Source of the DNA: an uncultured Bacilli bacterium
Lineage (GTDB): Bacteria > Bacillota_I > Bacilli_A > RF39 > UBA660
Length of the DNA: 15,350 bases
Reading direction: 5' to 3'
Assembly (NCBI GenBank): GCA_910579535.1
Contig: CAJTUR010000012.1
Location: 1-15,350 of the forward strand
Under the pieces are notes generated by a model. It saw only the letters and a list, made by a program, of their open reading frames with translations. It made no database searches and was not told the origin of the DNA. The translations under genes and the position numbers were made by a program. Numbering within the stretch: position 1 is the first letter of the stretch; each line of letters starts with the position of its first letter. Of this stretch, positions 5,761 to 13,719 are shown in pieces.

Positions 5761-7014
5761 ATGAAAAAATTTTTAAAAAATTATAAACAAACGATACTTT
5801 TACTGGGCTCTTTAGTGGTGGGTTGTATCGTTGGTTTGATTTTAAAAGAAAAAGCGACGGTATTCAATCCGTTTGGCGAGCTTTTTATGAATTTGATGTT
5901 TGTTTTAATTGTTCCCCTTATTTTTTTGACAGTTTGTACTTCAATTGCAAAAATTAAAACCCCTAAAAGATTAGGAAAACTTTTATCTAGCATTGTTTTT
6001 GTGTTTCTTATTACGTCTATTGTTGCTTTGATAATAGGCTTAGCGACAACGCTTTTTGTTCCTTTAGTTAAGACAGATTCTTATACGATGGTGATGGAAC
6101 AAACTTATGAAACCGAAGGCACGGAATTAGAATTAAATCTATTAGAACGAACTGTGAGTGCGATTAGTACTAATGATTTTTATAAATTACTTTCAAAAGA
6201 AAATTTACTTGCACTTGTTTTATTTGCTATTTTAGTAGGGGTGGCCATTAATAAAACAGGGAAAGATGGCCAACGCCTTTTAGAGTTTTTAGAGTCAGCA
6301 AACACGGTAGTTTTGAAGTTAATTGATTTGTGCTTTATTTACGCACCTATTGGGCTCGGTTGTTATTTTGCTTCACTTATTGGAACTTATGGTGAATCGA
6401 TTGCTACAGGTTTTTTAAAAACATTTGTGATTTATCTTATCGTTTCTATTCTTTTCTATTTTATTATTTACAGTTTGTACGCTTACCTTTCAGGTGGAAA
6501 AAAAGGATTTAAGCTTTTTTGGAAACATATCTTTGCCCCTACTGCCACTTCTATTGCCACCTGTTCTTCTGCGGCTTCGATTCCTATTAATGTAAAATCT
6601 GCTAAAGAAATGGGTATTCCAAATGATATTGCGGAGACAACGATTCCTTTAGGGACGAGCTTTCATAAAGATGGATCAATTATTGGTAGTGTGTTTAAAA
6701 TTATGTTTCTGGTTTATTTGTTTCAACTTGATATTTATAGTATTGGTACTTTTAGTAAGATTATAACTACTGCTTTCTTAGCTAATTTACTGGTCACAGC
6801 TGTACCTGTTGGTGGAGGGACCATTTCTGAAATGCTTATTTTAACGCTGATGGGATTTCCTATTTCAGCTCTTCCTATTCTTACTATTATCGCAACGATT
6901 ATTGATGCCCCCGCTACGATGCTCAATGTGGTGGGAGATACTTCTTCTTCTATGCTTGTAACCCGTATTCTTCATGGAAAAGATTGGTGTAATCAAAAAA
7001 ACAGAGAACTTTAA
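5761..7014 (+). CDS. dicarboxylate/amino acid:cation symporter (DAACS family)
   Basis: A 417-residue integral membrane protein of the glutamate-transporter fold (GltP/GltT/SstT family) that moves an amino acid or dicarboxylate inward with Na+ or H+. The hairpin HP1 serine motif is TCSSAASIP (267-275), the unwound TM7 motif is H302-K303-D304-G305-S306 where most members have NMDGT, and TM8 carries D382-x-x-A385-T386-x-x-N389-x-x-x-D393. By alignment with GltPh, the substrate- and ion-site residues D394, T398, N401 and D405 are kept, but R397, which holds the side-chain carboxylate of aspartate/glutamate, is alanine. A neutral or otherwise different substrate is therefore likely. The ribosome binding site AAAAGGAG precedes the ATG; a TATGAT/GATAAT box lies 20-30 bases upstream without a clear -35. 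It is the only plus-strand gene here. Family sure, substrate open. Confidence 0.92.
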   Translation: MKKFLKNYKQTILLLGSLVVGCIVGLILKEKATVFNPFGELFMNLMFVLIVPLIFLTVCTSIAKIKTPKRLGKLLSSIVFVFLITSIVALIIGLATTLFVPLVKTDSYTMVMEQTYETEGTELELNLLERTVSAISTNDFYKLLSKENLLALVLFAILVGVAINKTGKDGQRLLEFLESANTVVLKLIDLCFIYAPIGLGCYFASLIGTYGESIATGFLKTFVIYLIVSILFYFIIYSLYAYLSGGKKGFKLFWKHIFAPTATSIATCSSAASIPINVKSAKEMGIPNDIAETTIPLGTSFHKDGSIIGSVFKIMFLVYLFQLDIYSIGTFSKIITTAFLANLLVTAVPVGGGTISEMLILTLMGFPISALPILTIIATIIDAPATMLNVVGDTSSSMLVTRILHGKDWCNQKNREL

Positions 7015-7036
7015 TTCTTTGTTTTTTATTTGCATT

Positions 7037-7082
7037 AAAAAATTAAAGCTTTATAATGTTCCCATTATTCTTTTAAAGCCTT
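7037..7082 (-). terminator. terminator at the end of the CYTH gene
   Basis: On the minus strand AAGGCTTT (7082-7075) pairs with AAAGCTTT (7052-7045) with one G-U pair. Inside it ATAATG/CATTAT close a GGAA loop (7068-7053), with a 6-base bulge on one side, and a run of T follows (7042-7037). The outer arm includes the last codons of the CYTH gene. Confidence 0.55.
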
Positions 7083-7529
7083 TGTTAATTCTTTTAAAAA
7101 TTCGTTTTGTGTTAGTTTACATAAGTCTTTATCAAAAGCCAAAGGAGTACTTGTAATTTCTTTTCCCATCCAAAGTTCTTTTTGATAACTTTCTAGTTCT
7201 TCCTTGGTACTAAATTTTACTTCAACACGATTTAATCCACTAAATTCTTCAAGGTATTTTTTTATCGATACTCGCTCGTCTTTCAAATAAAGATAACTGT
7301 CTCTGATTATTTTTTGATTGGCTTGACTCTTTAACACTTCAAATTCTTGATTTGAAATCAATATTTTTTCAATCAATTCATTTTGATTGTTTAGTATTTC
7401 TTTTTCTAATTTGTCTTCTTTTTTCTGAATTCTTAAATTTTTATTAATATAATATCTTTCATAGCGAATAGATGGGCTTAACTCTAATTTATCTAAACTT
7501 TTTACAATAAATCTTTTGGTTAATCTCAT
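7065..7529 (-). CDS. CYTH-domain protein
   Basis: A 154-residue protein matching the second half of the CYTH domain well: YLYLKDERVSIKKYLEEFSG (80-99), then RVEVKFSTKEELESY (101-115), and W120-x-G-K-E-I-T-S-T-P-L-A-F (120-132), the typical 'vEvEF.s.eeA..f..P.w.G.EvT' block. CYTH enzymes (class IV adenylyl cyclases, thiamine-triphosphatase and tripolyphosphatase relatives) bind triphosphate groups with a metal inside a beta tunnel. The usual N-terminal signature ExExK is not found: the protein begins MRLTKRFIVK, with basic residues where the glutamates are expected. RYERYYI and NLRIQKK (22-37) form the next strands. Activity may be altered. It has an AGGAGG site six bases before the ATG, sits after the DUF1292 terminator, so it is its own unit, and converges on the symporter gene. 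Confidence 0.65.
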   Translation of the reverse strand: MRLTKRFIVKSLDKLELSPSIRYERYYINKNLRIQKKEDKLEKEILNNQNELIEKILISNQEFEVLKSQANQKIIRDSYLYLKDERVSIKKYLEEFSGLNRVEVKFSTKEELESYQKELWMGKEITSTPLAFDKDLCKLTQNEFLKELTKALKE

Positions 7530-7606
7530 AAGTTTCCTCCTAATTTTTGGTTATTCAATTTTATTTGCTTTTTTGTTAACTTTGATGTAAAAATAGTCCT
7601 TTATCG

Positions 7607-7633
7607 AAAAAACAATCTAATTCGTAGATTGTT
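7607..7633 (-). terminator. rho-independent terminator overlapping the DUF1292 stop codon
   Basis: AACAATCTA and TAGATTGTT (7633-7625 and 7619-7611 on the minus strand) pair perfectly over 9 bp with a 5-base loop, followed by six T. The TAG stop (7617-7619) is inside the right arm and the last codons inside the left arm. It ends the operon of the 635-residue gene. Confidence 0.85.
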
Positions 7634-7916
7634 CTCCTGTATTTTCTGTTTCTTCGATTGCTAAATCTTTAAACAAATCAAAGAATAATTTAGCGACTTC
7701 TTTATATTCTTCATTATTGGTGACTTTCTCAACCGCTTCTTCGCCATCTTTAATGATACGTCTAACAATGGTTTGAGTATTTTCGATAATCTCTTCGTTC
7801 TCATCAACTTCTATTAAATACAAATACGTTGAATCTTTATATTCTACCATGTTAGCAATGGTGTACTCTTTATTATTTTCTAAAGTTAAAATGTCATAAA
7901 GTTCCATGGGTCTCAT
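7617..7916 (-). CDS. DUF1292-family protein
   Basis: A 99-residue acidic protein resembling the small Firmicutes DUF1292 (YrzB-like) family. It opens with a strand-rich core: YDILTLENNKEYTIANMVEY (7-26), then STYLYLIEVDENEE (29-42), where family members have 'DGKEYALL...YLL', and ends in a glutamate-rich tail. The function of the family is unknown; members often sit near genes of RNA and nucleotide metabolism. The ATG overlaps the stop of the 635-residue gene (ATGA), and AGGAGG lies nine bases upstream inside that gene, so the two are translationally coupled. A second methionine at codon 4 is farther from the ribosome binding site and less likely as start. The family call rests on length, composition and the strand pattern. 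Confidence 0.65.
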   Translation of the reverse strand: MRPMELYDILTLENNKEYTIANMVEYKDSTYLYLIEVDENEEIIENTQTIVRRIIKDGEEAVEKVTNNEEYKEVAKLFFDLFKDLAIEETENTGEQSTN

Positions 7917-9820
7917 GCTGCTCTTCCTCCTATTTCTTGTTTTATTTCAATGGCTCCATTTCTTTCTAAGGCCATTTTTTTATCTTTGAAGTCTGGCGCG
8001 TTAGAATCTAGTTCAAGTAAAATGCCATTGTAATCATAAGTTACAATTCCACCGGATTCTTTTGTTTCTTCCACTCTTTGATAAATTTTCTCTATCACCT
8101 CATCCATTTCATTTGTTTCTTCTTTAAATGAGGTTTTCTCTTCTTTTTTTGGTACAATATTTTTATTGATTTCATAAGATGAAACAAAAGAACTTAATCC
8201 AGCAAAGACAGTCATGCCAATCGAAGCTGCTATGTATCCTGATTGCTCCTTAATTCTTTCTAATAAATCGTTTTTATTTTTTCCTTTTCGAATTTTTATT
8301 ATTTTTACATGCTGTTTATTTTTTCCTGGTAAAGCACTTATAATTTGTTTAACATTTACCATTATTTTCTTTAGAAAATTAGAAGAATTTTCTATAATTA
8401 ATGGAAGGGATAAGTTTATTTTGTTTTCTTCTTTTCTTTTTTCAAATTCTTCTAATTTTAATAAAATATCCGTTAAAACTTGTAATTTTTCTTCATCGGT
8501 GTATTTTGAACTGACACTAAATCCACTGATGTTTCCCATAATGTTGGTGTAGAAAACACTCATTTGCTCTGGTAAGCCACTTGTTTTAAAAATAGCTTTC
8601 ATATTAGCAAAAATAACAAATTTTTCAGCCATATATAATTCATAAAGTTCCTTTTTTAATTGATTTATTTTTTCTAAAATCTTTTCGCTCTCTTCCTGAT
8701 GTTCAAAAAAACGAATTCTATTAAAGATTTCTCTTTTTCTTTCAGGTAATTTTTGATATTTTTCTATATTTTGAACTAGCATTAATTCACTATTTTCATC
8801 TAAGTAAGGCGTCATTTTCTTTAAATCTTCGTATTTGCTGATTAATTCTTCAAACTTTTCTAATCTACTTTTTAAAATAGTCAATTCTAAGCCATCAATA
8901 CTCGTTACGGTCATGACACGATCAGGATGGTTGATTAGTGGTAAGGCTTCAAATCCTAATTTATATAAAGCAATGATAATACTTGCATACTGACTGGCAC
9001 AAACATCAGTATTGCTTCGTTCATTTTCTTGTTTGATTAAGTCTTTTTCTTCTCTTTCATATTTTTTATAAAGATTGGTTAATAAACTGATGTATTGACG
9101 GTATCTCCAAACGTGTTTTGTTGAAATTTCTTTCGTGACACCACAATAAGTGACAAATGATTTTTTACCTTTCACTTTTTCAATGTTATTAATAATTAAT
9201 TCGATGTATTTACATTTATCGGTGATTAAAGGAAGCTTATTGTAAAATTCTTGATCGATGGTGTAATAGTTTTTCTTTCTATCGCTCGAAGTTGTGACTT
9301 CCATGGTGTTGTATTCTGTAGATGATTTTTCAATTATATAAGCTTCGGCTTCTATCACTTCTTTTCGTAATTTTTTATATTGTTTCGTTAACGATTTATA
9401 TTGTTCTACATACGAATCAGGCATGTTTCCTTTCATTCTTCTTAAAATCGCAATTTGTCTTTCAATGTTTCGATAAAGAATAATGGTGCGTGCGTGATCC
9501 ATTTCTTTTTTAATTTCTCTTCCTTCAACAAAACCTACGACATCATGATAATTTTCTAAATTAGACATAATTTCATTCATTAAATTTAAAAAATCAATTT
9601 CTTGAGCTAAAAAGGTATCGTATTCTTTTCTAGTACTTTCCTCTCTTGCTTCTAAATAAAGTTTTTTATAATCTTGAATTATTTTTTTTAATTCTTGATA
9701 AAGTGTATTAAAATCGTTTAAGTCTCCAACGTGTCGTTCGCCATTAATAAAACGAGTTTCAAATTCATGTGTTGCTATTTGGATTCCAGCGACTTCTGGA
9801 TTGTGTACGCGTAAATTCAT
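7913..9820 (-). CDS. unrecognised 635-residue coiled-coil protein with C-terminal membrane segment
   Basis: I do not recognise this protein. Residues 1-500 are mostly charged helix, with coiled-coil-like Lys/Glu stretches around 35-170, 235-275, 315-400 and 440-470, and a conserved-looking core with several cysteines and histidines (for example FVTYCGVTKEISTKH near 222-236). No signal peptide is seen. A strongly basic stretch (about 500-526) precedes one hydrophobic segment, SGYIAASIGMTVFAGLSSFV (527-546). By the positive-inside rule the large N-terminal part stays in the cytoplasm and an 84-residue acidic tail ends outside. The tail ends YDYNGILLELDSN...ERNGAIEI. The gene has a consensus promoter, follows the pbpB terminator and is coupled to a DUF1292 gene. 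A role in envelope or division-linked scaffolding is possible from location only. Probably lineage-specific. Confidence 0.85.
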   Translation of the reverse strand: MNLRVHNPEVAGIQIATHEFETRFINGERHVGDLNDFNTLYQELKKIIQDYKKLYLEAREESTRKEYDTFLAQEIDFLNLMNEIMSNLENYHDVVGFVEGREIKKEMDHARTIILYRNIERQIAILRRMKGNMPDSYVEQYKSLTKQYKKLRKEVIEAEAYIIEKSSTEYNTMEVTTSSDRKKNYYTIDQEFYNKLPLITDKCKYIELIINNIEKVKGKKSFVTYCGVTKEISTKHVWRYRQYISLLTNLYKKYEREEKDLIKQENERSNTDVCASQYASIIIALYKLGFEALPLINHPDRVMTVTSIDGLELTILKSRLEKFEELISKYEDLKKMTPYLDENSELMLVQNIEKYQKLPERKREIFNRIRFFEHQEESEKILEKINQLKKELYELYMAEKFVIFANMKAIFKTSGLPEQMSVFYTNIMGNISGFSVSSKYTDEEKLQVLTDILLKLEEFEKRKEENKINLSLPLIIENSSNFLKKIMVNVKQIISALPGKNKQHVKIIKIRKGKNKNDLLERIKEQSGYIAASIGMTVFAGLSSFVSSYEINKNIVPKKEEKTSFKEETNEMDEVIEKIYQRVEETKESGGIVTYDYNGILLELDSNAPDFKDKKMALERNGAIEIKQEIGGRAA

Positions 9821-9850
9821 ATCTTATGCACTTCCTCTATTCTATCTAAA

Positions 9851-9879
9851 ATTATACACTATTATTTTGTTTTTAGCAA
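9851..9879 (-). promoter_or_regulatory. sigma-A type promoter of the 635-residue gene operon
   Basis: On the minus strand TTGCTA (-35, 9874-9879) and TATAAT (-10, 9851-9856) lie exactly 17 bases apart, about 30 bases before the ATG at 9820, with AGAGGAAG between as ribosome binding site. Confidence 0.75.
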
Positions 9880-9891
9880 ATTGATTTCATT

Positions 9892-9916
9892 AAAAAAGAA
9901 TTGATTTTCAACTCTT
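9892..9916 (-). terminator. terminator of the mraZ-pbpB division operon
   Basis: AAGAGTTGA and TCAATTCTT (9916-9908 and 9904-9896 on the minus strand) pair over 9 bp with one G-U pair and a 3-base loop, followed by a T run. It starts 12 bases after the pbpB stop codon and shows that the division transcript ends here. Confidence 0.8.
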
Positions 9917-9927
9917 TACAATGTTTT

Positions 9928-12036
9928 TTAAATACTTAGATTTATTTCTAAAATTTCACTTGGACTTAAAGGGGCCCCAGCTACTAAATTGGTGTTTACT
10001 ACCTTTCCATAACCATTTAATACATATGGAATCCCTAAAAGGTTACAAAAAGTTACGATTTCATTTGTGCTCCACCCAGTGACATCTGGTAAAGTATAGG
10101 CTATCGAATTGGTTAACAAAAAAACTTTTGAACCGTATAAAACTTTTTGATTTTTTAGTGGGTATTGATTAATAATGTATTTGCCATCTCCAATTATTAC
10201 CACTTGAAATCCTTGTTGTTTTAATTTTTCAGTAGTGGTGGTAACGAATGATGAAAGGTAATCACTTAAAGCTATAATTTTGGTTTCATCAACATCGTTT
10301 TCTTTCTCAACTAAATGCGTACTTTTAGCGACTTCTCCCACAACGTTATTAACAATTTTAGCCAGATCATTGGATCCTCCTACTAGTTGTTTGACCGCTA
10401 TATATACGACGTATTCTGGGTCTTCATAAGGAAAAAGACCAGCAAAACTTTTGATGTAATCGTATTCGCCTTTTAAATAACCCCCGCCCTTAGGATTAGC
10501 AATTTGAGCGGTTCCAGTTTTACCAATTAAAGTTACGTTATCTGGAGCAAATTTTTTACTGGATTCAAAGCCCTCATAAACGACTTTATACATTAAGTCT
10601 TTAATTTTATTTATGGTTTCACTACTTGCCACTTTAGCGATTTCGGTTCGATTGTTTTCATAAGTCGTTTCGCCTTTTTCGTTTACGATTTTAGAAACGA
10701 TATAAGGTTTTACCATTATCCCATCATTTGCAATTGAAGTGAGGGCTTGAAGCATTTGAACTGGTGTTACGGTAATTCTTCCTTGCCCAAAGGCGGCGGT
10801 TGCTAATTCACTTTCATAAATAAAGGTATTAGCGCCTTCTACTTCTCCTGGTAGATTGATTCCCGTTTTTTTTCCAAAACCTAAGGTATCGTAAAAAGCT
10901 TTTAATTTGTTGGTTCCAAGTTCTAAAGCAAGATGAGTAGCGGCGACGTTGCTTGAGTATGCAAATCCTGTATCAAAATCAATCTCGCCCCAGCCTTTAT
11001 TGTTGAAGTCATTGATTTTTGTTCCATCTTTTAAGATTGTAGAGCCTGATAAATATTTTTTGCTTCCATCATACACTCCTTCTTCAATGGCGTCCATAAA
11101 AGAAAATATTTTCATAACGCTTCCTGGTTCGTATTGAAAAGAGACTAAGGGGTTTAAGTAACTTTCCAAATCTTCACGGGTGTTTAAATCAAAATTAGGG
11201 TTATTAGCGTTTCCTAAAATGGCTCCTGTTTTTGCATTCATAACGGTGATGGTTGCCCATGAAAATTGATAATTGTCTTCTAATTGATTAATGGCGTTTT
11301 CTAATATAAGTTGAATGTCTTGATCCAGAGTCAAATAAATATCAGATCCACTTGTACTTTCTTCTCCAATAGGCGTCGAAGTAGGCATTTGATATCCATA
11401 GGCATCTTTTTGATATTCGGTCCAACCATTCTCCCCTTTCAAGGTATCGTTGTAATACGATTCTAATCCCATTTTACCATCAATTTCTCCATAATCGTCG
11501 GTTAAGGCATACCCTAAAATATAAGAGGCATAATTGCCATAAGGATAGTATCTTTTAGTACTTTTTACAAAATCAATCCCAGGTAAATCTAGAGCAAGGA
11601 TTTCGTTTTTTTTATTTTCAGAGATGCCTAGTTTTAAATTAATTTGATAGAGGTTTTCTCGTGATAGTCTTTCTAAAAGCGTACTTTCTTCCATTTCTAA
11701 AACAGGTGCTAATGATTTTGCGGTGTTTTCTTTGTCTACAACATGATTCGGATGACTAGCGTCTTTGGTTCTTGAATCTGATAAGTAAGCAATCACGGTA
11801 TAGGAATTAGCATCGACGGCTAGTTCATTTCCATTGTTATCGAATATGGTACCTCGACTGGCGTATAAGGTTTTATGTTCTGTGTTTCGATTATCCGCAA
11901 ATGTTTTTAAATTGATTCCATCAACATCATTTGATACAGCTACATAAATTAGCTTCGCTATTATTAAGACAAATAAAAAAGAGATGCCTAGCATGGTTAA
12001 TTTTAGATTATAATGGACCATATTTCTTCTCTTCAT
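9928..12036 (-). CDS. pbpB: division-specific penicillin-binding protein 2B with PASTA domains
   Basis: A 702-residue class B penicillin-binding protein (transpeptidase) that cross-links septal peptidoglycan. It starts with a short cytoplasmic stretch and one membrane anchor (about residues 11-33), then the PBP dimer domain with RGTIFDNNG (about 61-69). The transpeptidase domain has all three active-site motifs: S306-V-M-K309 (nucleophile serine), S361-S-N363 and K506-T-G508. The C-terminus carries two PASTA-like repeats, the last one clear (TLPDVTGWSTNEIVTFCNLL), which bind muropeptides or beta-lactams in the family. Order after mraZ, rsmH and ftsL, together with the PASTA domains, matches B. 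subtilis PbpB (or its paralogue SpoVD). AAGGAG lies before the ATG. FtsL, its partner, is encoded 16 bases upstream. The -35/-10 for the operon lies before mraZ. Confidence 0.95.
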   Translation of the reverse strand: MKRRNMVHYNLKLTMLGISFLFVLIIAKLIYVAVSNDVDGINLKTFADNRNTEHKTLYASRGTIFDNNGNELAVDANSYTVIAYLSDSRTKDASHPNHVVDKENTAKSLAPVLEMEESTLLERLSRENLYQINLKLGISENKKNEILALDLPGIDFVKSTKRYYPYGNYASYILGYALTDDYGEIDGKMGLESYYNDTLKGENGWTEYQKDAYGYQMPTSTPIGEESTSGSDIYLTLDQDIQLILENAINQLEDNYQFSWATITVMNAKTGAILGNANNPNFDLNTREDLESYLNPLVSFQYEPGSVMKIFSFMDAIEEGVYDGSKKYLSGSTILKDGTKINDFNNKGWGEIDFDTGFAYSSNVAATHLALELGTNKLKAFYDTLGFGKKTGINLPGEVEGANTFIYESELATAAFGQGRITVTPVQMLQALTSIANDGIMVKPYIVSKIVNEKGETTYENNRTEIAKVASSETINKIKDLMYKVVYEGFESSKKFAPDNVTLIGKTGTAQIANPKGGGYLKGEYDYIKSFAGLFPYEDPEYVVYIAVKQLVGGSNDLAKIVNNVVGEVAKSTHLVEKENDVDETKIIALSDYLSSFVTTTTEKLKQQGFQVVIIGDGKYIINQYPLKNQKVLYGSKVFLLTNSIAYTLPDVTGWSTNEIVTFCNLLGIPYVLNGYGKVVNTNLVAGAPLSPSEILEINLSI

Positions 12037-12052
12037 TTTTTTCTCCTTTTAA

Positions 12053-12352
12053 TTAATTGTTGATGACTTTAATGTTATCATTATTATAGGATAAACCAAT
12101 ATTTTTTGCAACTTCTTGAATTTTATCAAGAGAGGCTAATTCGTTAATTTGCATGTTTAATCCTTCATTTAAATTCGTTTGCTTATCAATTTTAGATTTT
12201 AATTGTTCTACTTCAATATTGGATTCAGATAAAAGTGCTTTGATAAAAACATTAGAAATGGGTACAGCGATTACTAATAAAACTAATAAGAGATAAAGTA
12301 TTTTTTCTCCTTTAATAATGGTTATTTTTTTTAAATTTTTATTTTTAGTCAT
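12053..12352 (-). CDS. ftsL: cell division protein FtsL
   Basis: A 99-residue bitopic protein: a basic cytoplasmic start (MTKNKNLKK), a membrane segment (about 18-37, EKILYLLLVLLVIAVPISNV) and an outside leucine-zipper-like coiled coil (about 43-78, IEVEQLKSKIDKQTNLNEGL...). It ends with the DKIQEVAKNIGLSY motif (76-89), common in FtsL/DivIC proteins. FtsL has little sequence conservation, so size, topology and place between rsmH and pbpB carry the call. In the divisome it forms a complex with DivIC and DivIB and activates PBP2B/FtsW. It is 4 bases after the rsmH stop. Confidence 0.88.
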   Translation of the reverse strand: MTKNKNLKKITIIKGEKILYLLLVLLVIAVPISNVFIKALLSESNIEVEQLKSKIDKQTNLNEGLNMQINELASLDKIQEVAKNIGLSYNNDNIKVINN

Positions 12353-12356
12353 AAAT

Positions 12357-13280
12357 CTAATTCCTTTCTATTATTCTTAATTTGCTACTTTTACTACGAC
12401 TGTTTTCTTCTAATTCTTTAATACTTGGTAGAATAGGCTTTTTATTTACTAAGTGAATCAATGGTTTGTAATCTTCTGGAATTTGGGGTAATCCTTTTAC
12501 TAATTCATCGATTTCACTGTATTTTTTAAAAATATTTTTTACAATACGATCTTCTAAAGAATGAAAAGTAATGACCGCAAGGCGTCCACCTTTTTTTAAT
12601 AATGATATGGCAATTGGTAAAACCGTTTCTAAACTGTTTAATTCATCGTTTACTTCGATTCGTATGGCTTGAAATATTTTTCTTTCAGGGTGTTTGTTGT
12701 AAAAATATTTTGCCCCCACTGCTGATTCAATACTCTTTACTAATTCTTTTGTCGTATCAATTGTTTTTTCTGTTCTTTTTCTTATAATTTCTTTAGCAAT
12801 GGCTTTGCTTCTTTCTTCTTCACCATAAGTATAAAAGATATGGGTTAATTTGCTTTCTTCGTATTCGTTTACCACATGCCAAGCGCTTAAAGGTTTTGAG
12901 GTATCCATTCGCATGTCTAGATTCCCCTCATGCATGAATGAAAACCCTCTTCTATCGGTATCGATTTGAGGACTGGAAACCCCTAAATCAAAAAGTATTC
13001 CATCAACTTGTTCTATTTTTTCTTCCTCTAACTTTTCTTTTAAGTCTTTGAAATTACTATGAAAGATTTTATAGTTTGTCCCTACTTCTTGTAAATTTTG
13101 ATTGGCGATTTCAATGGCTTCTTCATCGGCATCAAAGGCATAAAGTTTGCCTTTAGGAATTCTTTTTAAGATTTCTTTGCTGTGTCCAGCTAATCCTAAG
13201 GTTCCATCAACATATATGCCTTCTTCTTTTAAATTTAATCCGTCGATTGCTTCGTTTAAGAGCACTGAATAATGTTTCAT
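12357..13280 (-). CDS. rsmH: 16S rRNA (cytosine(1402)-N(4))-methyltransferase
   Basis: A 307-residue SAM-dependent methyltransferase that modifies C1402 in the ribosomal P site of 16S rRNA. Motifs seen are MKHYSVLLNEAIDGL at the start, the SAM-binding VDGTLGLAGHS (24-34), FDAD (49-52), DLGVSSPQID (98-107), RGFSF (111-115), LDMRMD (121-126) and TFHSLEDRIVK near the end. The reading frame opens further up with a TTG at 13286, but the ATG at 13278-13280 is the better start: GGAGG lies seven bases before it and the stop of mraZ overlaps it (ATGA), whereas the TTG would sit almost on the ribosome binding site. Confidence 0.97.
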   Translation of the reverse strand: MKHYSVLLNEAIDGLNLKEEGIYVDGTLGLAGHSKEILKRIPKGKLYAFDADEEAIEIANQNLQEVGTNYKIFHSNFKDLKEKLEEEKIEQVDGILFDLGVSSPQIDTDRRGFSFMHEGNLDMRMDTSKPLSAWHVVNEYEESKLTHIFYTYGEEERSKAIAKEIIRKRTEKTIDTTKELVKSIESAVGAKYFYNKHPERKIFQAIRIEVNDELNSLETVLPIAISLLKKGGRLAVITFHSLEDRIVKNIFKKYSEIDELVKGLPQIPEDYKPLIHLVNKKPILPSIKELEENSRSKSSKLRIIERN

Positions 13281-13711
13281 AGACAATCCTCCATAAATAA
13301 ATTTTCAGCAATTTCAGAGAGTTTATCTCTATTTTCTTCCATTAATTTGTTCCATTCCTCTAAATCCCATATTTCAATACGGTCGTTAGCACCGATTACA
13401 ACACAATCTTTTGTCAAACCGGCATAGCTAACTAGTGGGGAGGTAAGCGATGTTCTTCCTTGACGATCGAACTCGCATTCAGTAGCACCAGAAAAGAAGG
13501 TTCTCATAAATGTTCGGGCGGTTGATTTTGTAAAAGGTAGAGTTTTAAGTTTGTTTTCAAGTTTTTCCCATTCCGCAATTGAGTAAACATACAAACATTT
13601 TTCAAAACCACGTGCCACAATAAATTTGTCACCAAGCATTGTACGAAATTTACTAGGAAGCACCAGTCTTGATTTATCATCAATGGTATGATGATATTCG
13701 CCCATAAACAT
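13277..13711 (-). CDS. mraZ: transcriptional regulator MraZ
   Basis: A 144-residue MraZ, the usual size, built of two AbrB-like halves with the D-x-x-x-R signature: DDKSRLVLPS at 11-20 and DRQGRTSLTS at 82-91. MraZ forms ring-shaped oligomers and binds direct repeats in its own promoter, controlling the division and cell wall cluster. The frame opens at a GTG (13723), giving four extra residues. The ATG at 13709-13711, giving MFMGEYHHTIDDKSR, matches the normal family start and has GGTGAT, the tail of the Shine-Dalgarno sequence, just upstream. The first gene of the operon, it overlaps rsmH by ATGA, and four MraZ boxes lie directly in front. Confidence 0.96.
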   Translation of the reverse strand: MFMGEYHHTIDDKSRLVLPSKFRTMLGDKFIVARGFEKCLYVYSIAEWEKLENKLKTLPFTKSTARTFMRTFFSGATECEFDRQGRTSLTSPLVSYAGLTKDCVVIGANDRIEIWDLEEWNKLMEENRDKLSEIAENLFMEDCL

Positions 13712-13719
13712 TTTATCAC

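Noticed and set aside
13277..13286. TTG start at 13286 for rsmH and GTG start at 13723 for mraZ
   Set aside because: Both in-frame downstream ATGs have properly spaced ribosome binding sites and match the usual family N-termini; the longer starts do not.
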